In this document: piece after piece, positions 34,533-43,585 of the stretch
Layout: each line of letters begins with the position of its first letter
How positions within the stretch are numbered: position 1 is the stretch's first letter
Assembly: GCF_000935125.1 (NCBI RefSeq)
Contig: NZ_JRKI01000063.1
Coordinates: 62,001 to 126,000 of the forward strand
Source of the DNA: Streptomyces natalensis ATCC 27448
Lineage (GTDB): Bacteria; Actinomycetota; Actinomycetes; Streptomycetales; Streptomycetaceae
Direction of reading: 5' to 3'
Length of the DNA stretch: 64,000 nt
The notes under the pieces: generated by a model
Database searches by the model: none
Seen by the model: only the letters and a program-made list of their open reading frames with translations
Told to the model about the DNA's origin: nothing
Position numbers and translations under genes: made by a program

Positions 34533-34828
34533 ATCCGGTCTACTACCTCTATCTGGCCGCCCTGTTGTTCACCATCGGCGGGGCCGGGGTGCTGATCAGG
34601 CGGAACGCCATCGTGGTGTTCATGTGCATCGAGCTGATGCTCAACGCCTGCAATCTCGCCTTCGTGACCTTCTCGCGGATGCACGGGAATCTCGACGGCC
34701 AGATCATCGCCTTCTTCACGATGGTCGTCGCCGCGGCCGAGGTCGTGGTCGGCCTGGCGATCATCGTGTCGATCTTCCGCACCCGTCATACGGCCTCGGT
34801 CGACGACGCCAGCCTGATGAAGCTGTAA
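34529..34828 (+). CDS. nuoK: NADH-quinone oxidoreductase subunit K
   Basis: A 99-residue three-helix subunit that takes part in proton transfer. Membrane glutamates are present in MCIELMLNACNLAF and AAAEVVVGLAIIVSIF. It overlaps nuoJ by four bases. Confidence 0.97.
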   Translation: MNPVYYLYLAALLFTIGGAGVLIRRNAIVVFMCIELMLNACNLAFVTFSRMHGNLDGQIIAFFTMVVAAAEVVVGLAIIVSIFRTRHTASVDDASLMKL

Positions 34829-34841
34829 GGGGTCGCACAAA

Positions 34842-36725
34842 GTGGAGAACTTGATCGCGCTGCTCGTCGCGGCACCGCTGGTCGGTGCGGCCCTGCTGTT
34901 GTGCGGCGGCAGTCGCCTGGACCGCGCCGGCCACTGGATCGGCTCGCTGTTCGCGGTGGCCTCGTTCGCCATCGGGGCGGCGCTCTTCGCCGACATGCTC
35001 GGCAAGAGCCCCGAGCACCGTGCCCTGCACCAGCACCTGTACAGCTGGATCCCGGTCGGCGGCTTCCGCGCCGACGTCGCCTTCCAGCTCGACCAGTTGT
35101 CGATGACCTTCGTCCTGCTGATCACCGGGGTCGGCTCGCTGATCCACATCTACTCGATCGGCTATATGGCCCATGACGACCGGCGCCGCCGCTTCTTCGG
35201 TTATCTCAACCTCTTCCTCGCGGCGATGCTGCTGCTCGTCCTCGCCGACAACTACCTTCTCCTCTACGTCGGATGGGAGGGCGTCGGCCTCGCCTCGTAC
35301 CTCCTGATCGGCTTCTGGCAGCACAAGCCCAGCGCGGCCACCGCCGCCAAGAAGGCGTTCCTGGTCAACCGCGTCGGCGACATGGGCCTGTCCATCGCGA
35401 TCATGCTGATGTTCACGACGTTCGGGACCTTCGCCTTCGGCCCGGTGCTCGCCTCCACCGGTGCGACCTCCCAAGGGAGACTGACCGCCATCGGGCTGTT
35501 GCTGCTGCTGGCCGCCTGCGGCAAGTCGGCACAGGTGCCGCTCCAGTCCTGGCTGGGCGACGCGATGGAGGGCCCGACCCCGGTCTCGGCCCTGATCCAC
35601 GCCGCCACCATGGTCACCGCAGGCGTCTACCTGATCACCCGCTCCGGGGCGGTCTTCAATGCCGCACCCGACGCCCAGGCGGCCGTCGTGGCCGTCGGCG
35701 CGGTCACGCTGCTCTTCGGTGCGATCGTCGGTTGCGCCAAGGACGACATCAAAAAGGCGCTGGCCGGCTCGACGATGTCCCAGATCGGCTACATGATCAT
35801 GGCTGCCGGTCTCGGTCCGATCGGCTACGCCTTCGCGATCATGCATCTGGTCACCCACGGCTTCTTCAAGGCGGGCCTCTTCCTCGGCGCAGGCTCCGTG
35901 ATGCACGGCATGAACGACGAGGTGGACATGCGCCGTTACGGCGGTCTGCGCCGGTACATGCCGGTCACCTTCGTCACCTTCGGCCTCGGCTATCTGGCGA
36001 TCATCGGCTTCCCCGGCCTGTCCGGCTTCTTCTCCAAGGACAAGATCATCGAGGCGGCGTTCGCCAAGGGCGGCACCGAAGGCTGGATCCTGGGCGGCGC
36101 GGCCCTCCTGGGCGCCGCGATCACCGCGTTCTACATGACCCGGGTGATGCTGATGACCTTCTTCGGCGAAAAACGCTGGGATCCCGAAGAAGTCCATCCA
36201 CACGAGTCGCCCAAGGTCATGACGATCCCGATGATCGTGCTGGCCCTCGGATCGGTCTTCGCGGGCGCCCTGTTCAGCGTCAACGAAAACTTCGTCAGGT
36301 GGCTGGAACCGGTCACCTCCTTCGCCCACGGCCACTCCCCGCTCAGCGCCACCGCCGTCACCTCCGCCACCATGGTCGTCCTGATCATCGGCGTCGGCAT
36401 CGCCTGGGCCATGTACGGCCGCAGGCCCGTACCGGCCACCGCCCCGCGCGGCTCGCTGCTCACCCGCGCCGCCCGCCGCGACCTCCTCCAGGACGACTTC
36501 AACCACGTCGTCCTGGTACGCGGCGGCGAACACCTCACCCGCACGCTCGTCTATCTCGACCACTCCGTGGTGGACGGCGCGGTCAACGGCACGGCGGCCA
36601 CGATGGGCGGACTCTCCGGCCGGCTGCGCCAGTTGCAGAGCGGGTTCGTCCGCTCGTACGCGGTCCAGATGCTCGGCGGGGCCGCCGTTCTCGTCGCCGC
36701 GACCCTGCTGATGAGGGGTGTCTGA
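34842..36725 (+). CDS. nuoL: NADH-quinone oxidoreductase subunit L
   Basis: The distal antiporter-like proton pump subunit, 627 residues with about 15 helices and the lateral helix at the C-terminus. Motifs include LLLYVGWEGVGLASYLLIGFW with the ion-pair Glu, PLQSWLGDAMEGPTPVSALIHAATMV, and KKALAGSTMSQIGYM. GTG 34842 follows nuoK by 13 bases, the largest gap since nuoA-nuoB. Confidence 0.97.
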   Translation: MENLIALLVAAPLVGAALLLCGGSRLDRAGHWIGSLFAVASFAIGAALFADMLGKSPEHRALHQHLYSWIPVGGFRADVAFQLDQLSMTFVLLITGVGSLIHIYSIGYMAHDDRRRRFFGYLNLFLAAMLLLVLADNYLLLYVGWEGVGLASYLLIGFWQHKPSAATAAKKAFLVNRVGDMGLSIAIMLMFTTFGTFAFGPVLASTGATSQGRLTAIGLLLLLAACGKSAQVPLQSWLGDAMEGPTPVSALIHAATMVTAGVYLITRSGAVFNAAPDAQAAVVAVGAVTLLFGAIVGCAKDDIKKALAGSTMSQIGYMIMAAGLGPIGYAFAIMHLVTHGFFKAGLFLGAGSVMHGMNDEVDMRRYGGLRRYMPVTFVTFGLGYLAIIGFPGLSGFFSKDKIIEAAFAKGGTEGWILGGAALLGAAITAFYMTRVMLMTFFGEKRWDPEEVHPHESPKVMTIPMIVLALGSVFAGALFSVNENFVRWLEPVTSFAHGHSPLSATAVTSATMVVLIIGVGIAWAMYGRRPVPATAPRGSLLTRAARRDLLQDDFNHVVLVRGGEHLTRTLVYLDHSVVDGAVNGTAATMGGLSGRLRQLQSGFVRSYAVQMLGGAAVLVAATLLMRGV

Positions 36726-36728
36726 GCC

Positions 36729-38411
36729 ATGTCCTTTCCCCTGCTGACGGCCACCGCGGCGCTCCCGGCGATCGGCGCGGTCGCCACCGCCGCGGTGCCC
36801 GCCGCCAAGCGCAGTGCGGCCAAATGGCTGGCGCTGGCGTTCTCCCTGGCCACCTTCGCCCTGGCCCTGGTGATCGCCTTCCGCTTCGTGCCGGGCGCCA
36901 AGGGCCCCTACCAGCTCACCGAATCACACGCCTGGATCCGCGACTTCGGGGTCCGCTACGACCTCGGTGTGGACGGCATCGCCGTCGCCCTGATCGCGCT
37001 GACCACCCTGCTGATCCCGTTCGTCATCCTGGCGGGCTGGCACGACGCCGACCCCCTGGAAGACACCGCTGCATCTGATGGCGGCTCCGCCGCGGGCAAT
37101 CCCCGCTGGCGGCCCACCCAGGGCTTCTTCGCCCTGATCCTGGCCGTCGAGGCGATGGTCGTCCTCTCCTTCGAGGCCACCGACGTCTTCCTCTTCTACA
37201 TCTTCTTCGAAGCCATGCTCATCCCGATGTACTTCCTCATCGGCGGCTTCGGGGACGGCGCCCACGCGGGCGGTGAGGACCAGGCCGCCACCCAGCGGTC
37301 GTACGCCGCGGTGAAGTTCCTGCTCTACAACCTCGCCGGCGGCCTGATCATGCTGGCCGCGGTCATCGGCCTCTACGCCGCCACCGCCGACCAGCTCGGC
37401 ACCGGCACCTTCTCGCTCCAGCAGATCGTCGAGGCCCGGGCCGCCGGCAAGCTCGACCTCGGCACCGGCACCGAACGCCTGCTGTTCCTCGGCTTCTTCT
37501 TCGCCTTCGCGGTGAAGGCCCCGCTGTGGCCGCTGCACACCTGGCTGCCCAACGCCATGGGCGAGGCGACCGCCCCGGTGGCGGTGCTGATCACCGCGGT
37601 CGTCGACAAGGTCGGCACCTTCGCGATGCTCCGCTTCTGCCTCCAGCTCTTCCCCGGGGCCAGCCGCTGGGCGACCCCGGTCATTCTCGTCCTCGCCCTG
37701 ATCAGCATCGTCTACGGCGCCCTGCTCGCCGTCGGCCAACGCGACATCAAGCGCCTGATCGCCTACGCCTCGATCTCCCACTTCGGCTTCATCATCCTGG
37801 GCATCTTCGCCATGACGACCCAGGGCCAGGGCGGCGCGACGCTCTACATGGTCAACCACGGCATCTCGACCGCCGCGCTGATGCTGGCCGCCGGCTTCCT
37901 GATCAGCCGCCGCGGCTCGCGTCTGATCGCGGACTACGGCGGTGTCCAGAAGGTCGCCCCGGTGCTCGCGGGGACCTTCCTCGTCGGCGGTCTCGCCACC
38001 CTCTCGCTGCCCGGAATGGCGCCGTTCGTCAGCGAATTCCTCGTCCTGGTCGGCACCTTCAGCCGCTACCCGGTCATCGGCATCATCGCCACCCTCGGCA
38101 TCGTCCTGGCCGCGCTCTACGTCCTGGTCCTCTACCAGCGGACGATGACCGGCCCGGTCAGGGAGGAGGTGCGCACCATGCCCGACCTGCGGATCCGGGA
38201 GCTGGTCGTGGTCGCGCCGCTGATCGCGCTGCTGCTCTTCCTCGGGGTGTACCCCAAACCGCTCACCGACATCGTCAATCCGGCGGTGCACCACACCCTG
38301 TCCGTCGTGGACAAGAAGGACCCCAAGCCCGCTGTGCAGGTGAACGCCGTGCCCGGTGGAGGCCGGCACGGCCACGCCGCGCCTGATCAAGACGTGGAGG
38401 CCGCGAAGTGA
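36729..38411 (+). CDS. nuoM: NADH-quinone oxidoreductase subunit M
   Basis: The second antiporter-like subunit, 560 residues. Core motifs are FEAMLIPMYFLIGGFG, PLWPLHTWLPNAMGEATAPVAVLI and KRLIAYASISHFGFI. The loop SDGGSAAGNPRWRPTQ and the C-terminal tail ending HGHAAPDQDVEAAK are actinobacterial additions. It begins three bases after nuoL. Confidence 0.97.
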   Translation: MSFPLLTATAALPAIGAVATAAVPAAKRSAAKWLALAFSLATFALALVIAFRFVPGAKGPYQLTESHAWIRDFGVRYDLGVDGIAVALIALTTLLIPFVILAGWHDADPLEDTAASDGGSAAGNPRWRPTQGFFALILAVEAMVVLSFEATDVFLFYIFFEAMLIPMYFLIGGFGDGAHAGGEDQAATQRSYAAVKFLLYNLAGGLIMLAAVIGLYAATADQLGTGTFSLQQIVEARAAGKLDLGTGTERLLFLGFFFAFAVKAPLWPLHTWLPNAMGEATAPVAVLITAVVDKVGTFAMLRFCLQLFPGASRWATPVILVLALISIVYGALLAVGQRDIKRLIAYASISHFGFIILGIFAMTTQGQGGATLYMVNHGISTAALMLAAGFLISRRGSRLIADYGGVQKVAPVLAGTFLVGGLATLSLPGMAPFVSEFLVLVGTFSRYPVIGIIATLGIVLAALYVLVLYQRTMTGPVREEVRTMPDLRIRELVVVAPLIALLLFLGVYPKPLTDIVNPAVHHTLSVVDKKDPKPAVQVNAVPGGGRHGHAAPDQDVEAAK

Positions 38412-40060
38412 GTTCCGTGGCAAGTGTCCACAGCCTGTGGACGGTGGCGGCCGAGGTGCCGGGCCGGATCCCGGCACCGCATATCGAATACGCTCAGCTG
38501 TCGCCGACCCTGATCGTTTTCGGTGCGGCGGTGCTCGGCATCCTGGTCGAGGCGCTGCTGCCCCGCAGGAGCCGCTACTACGCCCAGCTGGCGCTGTCGG
38601 TGGTGGCGCTGGCCGCCGCGTTCGCCGCGGTGATCGGCCTGGCGGCCGCCGGCTTCGGCTCGTCCAAGGCACACATCGCCGCCATGGGCGCCATCGCCGT
38701 CGACGGCCCCGCCCTCTTCCTCCAGGGCACGATCCTGCTGGTCTCCCTGGTCGCCGTCTTCACCTTCGCCGAGCGCCGGCTCGACCCCGCGGCACACCAC
38801 AAGCCCGTGGACTCCTTCGCTGCCCAGGCCGCCGCCGTCCCCGGCGGCGCAGCCGAACAGGCCGCGGTCAAGGCCGGGTTCACCACCACCGAGGTCTTCC
38901 CGATCGTCCTCTTCGCGATCGGCGGCATGCTGGTCTTCCCGGCGGCCAACGACCTGCTGACCCTCTTCATCGCCCTGGAGGTCTTCTCCCTCCCCCTCTA
39001 CATCCTGTGCGCCCTGGCCCGCCGCCAGCGCCTCCTCTCCCAGGAAGCCGCCGTCAAGTACTTCCTCCTCGGCGCCTTCTCCTCCGCGTTCCTCCTGTTC
39101 GGCATCGCCCTGCTCTACGGCTACGCGGGCACGGTCACCTACGCCGGAATCGCCGAGGTCATCTCGGACGGCGCCAAGCAGATCGACCCGGCGCTGGCCG
39201 GCACCATGGGCAACGACGCCCTGCTGCTGATCGGCTCGGCGCTCGTGCTGATGGGCCTGCTGTTCAAGGTCGGCGCGGTCCCGTTCCACATGTGGACCCC
39301 GGACGTCTACCAAGGCGCCCCGACCCCGGTCACCGGCTTCATGGCGGCCGCCACCAAGGTCGCCGCCTTCGGCGCGCTGCTGCGGCTGCTGTACGTCGTG
39401 CTGCCGGGCATGCGCTGGGACTGGCGGCCGGTGATGTGGGGCGTGGCGATCGTCACGATGCTGGGCGGCGCCATCGTCGCCATCACCCAGACCGACATCA
39501 AGCGTCTGCTGGCCTACTCCTCCATCGCGCACGCCGGCTTCATCCTCGCCGGTGTCATCGCCACCAGCGAGGACGGCATCTCGTCCGTCCTGTTCTACCT
39601 GGGCGCGTACTCCTTCGTGACGCTCGGCGCCTTCGCCGTCGTCACCCTGGTACGGGACGCGGGCGGCGAGGCCACCCACCTGTCCAAGTGGGCCGGGCTC
39701 GGCCGCCGTTCACCCCTGGTGGCGGCGGTCTTCGCCGTCTTCCTGCTCGCCTTCGCCGGTATCCCGCTGACGTCCGGTTTCGCCGGGAAGTTCGCGGTCT
39801 TCAAGGCGGCGGCCCAGAGCGGCGCGGGCTGGCTGGTGGTGGTCGGTGTGATCTCGTCCGCCATCGCCGCGTTCTTCTACATCCGCGTCATCGTGCTGAT
39901 GTTCTTCAGCGAGCCGAAGCCGGACGGCCCCACCGTCGCGGTCCCCAGCCCGCTGACGATCACCGCCATCGCCGTCGGCGTCGCGGTCACCCTGGTACTG
40001 GGTCTGGCGCCGCAGTACTTCCTCGATCTGGCGGGCCAGGCCGGGGTGTTCGTCCGCTGA
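38408..40060 (+). CDS. nuoN: NADH-quinone oxidoreductase subunit N
   Basis: The third antiporter-like subunit and last gene of the operon, 550 residues. It has LEVFSLPLYILCALARR, AVPFHMWTPDVYQGAPTPVTGFMAAATK and KRLLAYSSIAHAGFILAG. A longer polar loop (about residues 135-160) precedes the antiporter core. The start overlaps nuoM by four bases (GTGA). Genes further on are on the other strand. Confidence 0.97.
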   Translation: MSSVASVHSLWTVAAEVPGRIPAPHIEYAQLSPTLIVFGAAVLGILVEALLPRRSRYYAQLALSVVALAAAFAAVIGLAAAGFGSSKAHIAAMGAIAVDGPALFLQGTILLVSLVAVFTFAERRLDPAAHHKPVDSFAAQAAAVPGGAAEQAAVKAGFTTTEVFPIVLFAIGGMLVFPAANDLLTLFIALEVFSLPLYILCALARRQRLLSQEAAVKYFLLGAFSSAFLLFGIALLYGYAGTVTYAGIAEVISDGAKQIDPALAGTMGNDALLLIGSALVLMGLLFKVGAVPFHMWTPDVYQGAPTPVTGFMAAATKVAAFGALLRLLYVVLPGMRWDWRPVMWGVAIVTMLGGAIVAITQTDIKRLLAYSSIAHAGFILAGVIATSEDGISSVLFYLGAYSFVTLGAFAVVTLVRDAGGEATHLSKWAGLGRRSPLVAAVFAVFLLAFAGIPLTSGFAGKFAVFKAAAQSGAGWLVVVGVISSAIAAFFYIRVIVLMFFSEPKPDGPTVAVPSPLTITAIAVGVAVTLVLGLAPQYFLDLAGQAGVFVR

Positions 40061-40177
40061 CGGCGCGCCGCCGCATGGCCGACGCCGAGGCTCGGCCGGT
40101 ACACCGGCGTCGTACGGCCGCCGACCGGAGTCCCCAAGAGGGCTCCGGGCGGTGGCCGTTGCGTGCGAGGCGTACGG

Positions 40178-40666
40178 TCAGCTGCTGGGCATGCTCGGCA
40201 GCGTCGGCATGTTCGGGATCTTCACGCTGCCGTCGGTGGACTTGGTGTACTGCTCGGTCGGCCCGTTCTTCCAGTGGACCGTCAGCGTCTTGCCGTCCGA
40301 GCCGGGCTTGAGGGTGCCCATGGTGCGGGTGTTGTCGCCCTTGGTGCACTTCAGGGCGGCCATGGTCAGCCCGGCCATCTGCTGGACCTTGCCCATACAG
40401 GCCGTCTGGTGCCCGTCGGCCAGCGCCACGGTGCCATGGGCGACCACGAGCACCATCGGACTCTGCGCGGACCCGGCCTTCCAGGCCCCGTCGAGCGCCT
40501 TGCCGTCCGAGGACTGCCCGCCCGGAGTCGACGCCCCGCTCTCCGGCGCCTTGCTCGGCGCACTGTCGCTGCCCTTGTCTGCGCCCTTGTCGCCGCTGCT
40601 TCCGCAACCGCTGAGCAGCATCGCGGCAACCGCGGCCGCCCCGGCGATCTGTGCTGCCTTGCGCAC
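40178..40666 (-). CDS. Lipoprotein (162 aa)
   Basis: The precursor has a signal peptide with the lipobox LLSGC (Cys about residue 20), then a Ser/Gly/Asp/Lys-rich linker of about 40 residues, then a compact domain of about 95 residues. The domain has two cysteines (HQTACMGK, ALKCTKGD), which may form a disulfide. GTG 40666 follows GGAGGAG. No known family is recognised. It is convergent with nuoN. Confidence 0.85.
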   Translation of the reverse strand: MRKAAQIAGAAAVAAMLLSGCGSSGDKGADKGSDSAPSKAPESGASTPGGQSSDGKALDGAWKAGSAQSPMVLVVAHGTVALADGHQTACMGKVQQMAGLTMAALKCTKGDNTRTMGTLKPGSDGKTLTVHWKNGPTEQYTKSTDGSVKIPNMPTLPSMPSS

Positions 40667-40830
40667 GTACGTCTCCTCCGTTGTGGGACAGGGAGGGGTG
40701 AGGGTAGCAGGAGGGGGCGGGCGGGACGGGCGGTCGCGATCGGCGGCGCTGGTCCCCTTCCGGGGGGCCTCCCCCCCCGCCCCCGCCCCCCTCCCACCCC
40801 ACTCCCCAACCCATGGTGCTCTGGCTCCCC

Positions 40831-40904
40831 GTCCCACCCCGTCCCGCCCCGTCCCACCCCGTCCCACCCCGTCCCGCCCCGTCCCGTCCCGCCCCGTCCC
40901 GCCC
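40831..40904. repeat. 10-bp tandem repeat GTCCC(A/G)CCCC
   Basis: Five perfect-length units occupy 40831-40880, alternating GTCCCACCCC and GTCCCGCCCC. They are followed by shorter GTCCC/GCCCC units to about 40904. The tract lies between the lipoprotein gene and the GPP34 gene and is not coding in a supported frame. Confidence 0.9.
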
Positions 40905-40937
40905 TCGCCCCTCCTGCCGTCCCCTGACTTGCTTCCC

Positions 40938-41612
40938 CTAACTCGCCGCCGTGCTCTTGTCCATCTGGACGGCTTGGTACGCGGCGTGGGCGGACCACTC
41001 CTGCTTTGCGAGGCGTTTGAGGTCGCGGCGCTGGGCGGAGAAGGGGCCGCCGGGCACGAGCTTGGTGTCCAGGTCGACGGCTGCCACGTGGGCGGCCAGG
41101 AGGCGGGTGCGGGGGTCGGGGAGGTGAGCTTCGAGCGCGGCCAGGAAGCGGGCGCGCACCGGGCCTATCAGGTCGACCGGGCCGGCCGGGAACCGGTCGT
41201 ACGGGAAGAGGCCCAGGGCGCGGTGGGGCTCGCGGCGCACCGCACCACGCTCCTCCAGGCGGCGCAGGCACAGCTCATGGACCGGCCGGGCGGCGCTGCG
41301 CACCCAGCGATGGGCCTTGACGCTGCTGCCCCGGTGCTTGCCCGGTGCGGGCAGCGCGGCGAGCGCGCCGTCCAGGACCGGGTCGCCGAGCGGCAGCGGA
41401 TTGGCCACCGCGACCCGGTCGCCGTGCTCCACGGTGATCCGCCCGGCCGCCTCCAGCTCCGCCAGCGCCGCGCCCGCCACGCCGTACCGCAGATACGCGG
41501 CGTTGCTTATCGGACGCCCGCGGACGGGGTCCAGGGCGAGCAGCAGCAGTTCCTCGGGGAGCGTGAGGGCGGCCCCGCCGGCCCCGTGGGCCGTCTCGTC
41601 GGCGCCCGTCAT
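40938..41612 (-). CDS. GPP34 (Golgi phosphoprotein 3) family protein
   Basis: The 224-residue protein has the GPP34 fold pattern: LTLPEELLLLALDPVRGRPI, AGAALAELEAAGRITV and LLAAHVAAVDLDTKLVPG. In yeast and man the family binds phosphatidylinositol-4-phosphate; in actinomycetes many paralogues exist without known function. ATG 41612 follows GGAGG and overlaps the stop of the fumarylacetoacetase gene (ATGA), so it is the second gene of a coupled pair. Confidence 0.85.
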   Translation of the reverse strand: MTGADETAHGAGGAALTLPEELLLLALDPVRGRPISNAAYLRYGVAGAALAELEAAGRITVEHGDRVAVANPLPLGDPVLDGALAALPAPGKHRGSSVKAHRWVRSAARPVHELCLRRLEERGAVRREPHRALGLFPYDRFPAGPVDLIGPVRARFLAALEAHLPDPRTRLLAAHVAAVDLDTKLVPGGPFSAQRRDLKRLAKQEWSAHAAYQAVQMDKSTAAS

Positions 41613-42856
41613 GGGGCCTCCTGAGGTGGCATGGCCGAGACCGTGCCCAGATCGGGTGCGGGCAGGATGCGTCCGGTGACCTCGCCCAGGCCGATCCGGG
41701 CGCCGTCGGGGCCGGGGGCCCAGGCCGTGAGGGTGATCTCGTCGCCGTCCTGGAGGTAGGGGCCCTTGCCCTGGGTGATTTCGAGCAGACATCCGAGCTG
41801 GTCCGGCTCGGGCCCGGAGACCGTGCCGGAGGCGAACAGATCGCCGGTGCGCAGCGAAGCGCCGTTGACCGTCATATGGGCCAGCTGCTGGGCGGCCGTC
41901 CAGTACATCGCGGAGAACGGCGGACTGGAGAGGCGCTCGCCATTGAGAGCCACCTCGATGCGGAGGTCGATACCGCCCGGCTCCCCGTCCGAGTCGTCCA
42001 GGTACGGCAGCAGCGGGAAGTCCCGGGCGGGCGGGGGCGTACGGGCCTGGTCGAAGGCGTCGAGCGGGGTGACCCACGCGGAGACGGAGGTGGCGAACGA
42101 CTTGCCCAGGAAGGGGCCGAGCGGTTGGTACTCCCAGGCCTGGATGTCGCGTGCGGACCAGTCGTTGACCAGGCAGACGCCGAAGACATGATCCCGGAAG
42201 GCGTCCAGCCCCACCGGTTCATGGAGGGCGGAGGGGGTGCCGACCACGAAGCCGACCTCCGCCTCGATGTCGAGGCGGGCGGACGGCCCGAAGGACGGGA
42301 CGGCGTCCGCCGGGGACTTGCGCTGGCCGTTAGGGCGCACCACAGGGGTACCGGTGACGACGACGGTGCCGGCGCGGCCGTGGTAACCGATCGGCAGATG
42401 CTTCCAGTTGGGCGGCAGTGCGGCGCCGTTGGGGCGGAAGATTCGGCCGACGTTGGTGGCGTGGTGCTCGCTGGAGTAGAAGTCGACGTAGTCGGCGACC
42501 TCGAAGGGGAGGTGCAGGGTTACCGCGTCGAGGGGGTGGAAGAGCGGTGCCACGGCGGTGCGGTGCTCGGGGGCGGTGACGGCGGCGCGGACGGCCGCGC
42601 GGACCTCCTGCCAGACGGTGCGCCCGGCGCCGAGCAGGGGGTTGAGGGACGGTGCGGCGAGCAGCTCCGTGTGCGCGGGCCGTACGACCGAAGGCAGCGC
42701 GTCCGGCAGGGCGCTCAGGTCGAGGACGTGGTGGCCGTAGCGGACGCCGATTCTGCGCCGGTCGGGCGCATCGGCCGTGGTGAAGACGCCGTAGGGGAGG
42801 GTGTGCGGGCCGAAGGGTTCGCCTTCCGCCAGGTCGAACGGGCTCTGCTCGGGCAT
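41609..42856 (-). CDS. fahA: Fumarylacetoacetase
   Basis: The enzyme splits 4-fumarylacetoacetate to fumarate and acetoacetate, the last step of tyrosine and homogentisate breakdown. The 415 residues match the full-length family. The metal and catalytic segments are intact: DYVDFYSSEHHATNVG (about 126-141), DIEAEVGFVVG, VCLVNDWSARDIQAWEYQPLGPF, and NGASLRTGDLFASGTVSGP. ATG 42856 follows GAGGAG. No other tyrosine-pathway gene is in the window. Confidence 0.94.
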   Translation of the reverse strand: MPEQSPFDLAEGEPFGPHTLPYGVFTTADAPDRRRIGVRYGHHVLDLSALPDALPSVVRPAHTELLAAPSLNPLLGAGRTVWQEVRAAVRAAVTAPEHRTAVAPLFHPLDAVTLHLPFEVADYVDFYSSEHHATNVGRIFRPNGAALPPNWKHLPIGYHGRAGTVVVTGTPVVRPNGQRKSPADAVPSFGPSARLDIEAEVGFVVGTPSALHEPVGLDAFRDHVFGVCLVNDWSARDIQAWEYQPLGPFLGKSFATSVSAWVTPLDAFDQARTPPPARDFPLLPYLDDSDGEPGGIDLRIEVALNGERLSSPPFSAMYWTAAQQLAHMTVNGASLRTGDLFASGTVSGPEPDQLGCLLEITQGKGPYLQDGDEITLTAWAPGPDGARIGLGEVTGRILPAPDLGTVSAMPPQEAP

Positions 42857-43205
42857 GGACAGCTCCTCGTTTCGTCGTCGCCGGTGGGCGGGCCGGCCGG
42901 TCCGGTATCGGATGATGGCCGGGCCGGTCGGTTCGAAGATCAGGGTACGGCCGGGCGCAATGCGGCGGGGGAGCCTGTGGATAACTCCGCTCCGGCCGCC
43001 GAACCCCTCGAATCGCGCTGGCGTGCGCCCAGCCCGCCCCCGCCGCGTACGCGCCCCCGTTCACCTCTCCCGCCACCCGCAATATCCTGAAATCCCTTGC
43101 TGCACCGGGCATTTCGGGCCTAGCGTCCGTTGTCGGTACGAGCCGGGGATTCCCGGGCGAGGCCGTTTGCGTTGGGGGGCAGGTGGCTCGCAGTGGCGTA
43201 CGGCT
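42857..43205. other. Intergenic region upstream of fumarylacetoacetase and the decayed gene
   Basis: About 350 bases with no supported gene. It should hold the minus-strand promoter of fahA and possibly a plus-strand promoter for the decayed gene and oxidoreductase. Confidence 0.5.
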
Positions 43206-43585
43206 CGCGGTCGACCGGAGTTCCGGCTCTTCGAGAACACCGCCGGGGTGGATGTCGTCCGCGCCCAGCACCTGCATCGGACCGGGCGGCCCGTCCCGGA
43301 GGGCGCACAGCGCCGCGGGCGCCGCTTCGTCGTCGAGAGCATCGATCTGCCCGCGCGGCCGGCCTGCCGGGACGGCGGCCCCGGACGGCGGGCGGCCGGT
43401 ACCGAGGCGCCGTGGTTCGCGGGCGACGATCCGCTGCCGTTCTTCATGATGCTCGCGTCTTCATGATGCTCGCGTGCTCCACCGGGACCGGAGCCCGCCA
43501 TCTGGTGCGCCTGCACCGCGCCACCCGCCGTGCCACCTGGACCGGCGCAACGGCACACCACCCACAGGAGAGGCGGCCGAGGTGA
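43206..43585 (+). pseudogene. Remnant of a gene upstream of the oxidoreductase, possibly ATP-grasp
   Basis: A frame from about 43206 encodes RPEFRLFENTAGVDVVRAQH, then RRFVVESIDL and APWFAGDDPLPFF. It stops at 43466 just after entering a 17-bp tandem duplication (43442-43475). If one copy is removed the frame runs on to 43585, where its TGA overlaps the GTG start of the next gene in the usual 4-bp manner. This strongly suggests an intact coupled gene in the ancestor. Recalled ATP-grasp-type proteins end with similar FENTAGVDV and WFAxDDPLP segments, but that family call is tentative. No N-terminal part is seen, so most of the gene is lost. Confidence 0.5.
43442..43475. repeat. 17-bp perfect tandem duplication causing a frameshift
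   Basis: CTTCATGATGCTCGCGT occurs at 43442-43458 and again at 43459-43475. Seventeen is not a multiple of three, and the duplication changes the reading frame of the remnant gene. Confidence 0.95.

Noticed and set aside
34761..36563. Long minus-strand frames opposite the nuo operon
   Set aside because: They mirror high-GC codon use of the nuo genes and lack any domain; every nuo subunit is intact on the plus strand.
40831..40904. A CRISPR array or a tRNA-like region in the C-rich tract
   Set aside because: Units are 10 bp and adjacent, with no spacers and no cloverleaf potential.
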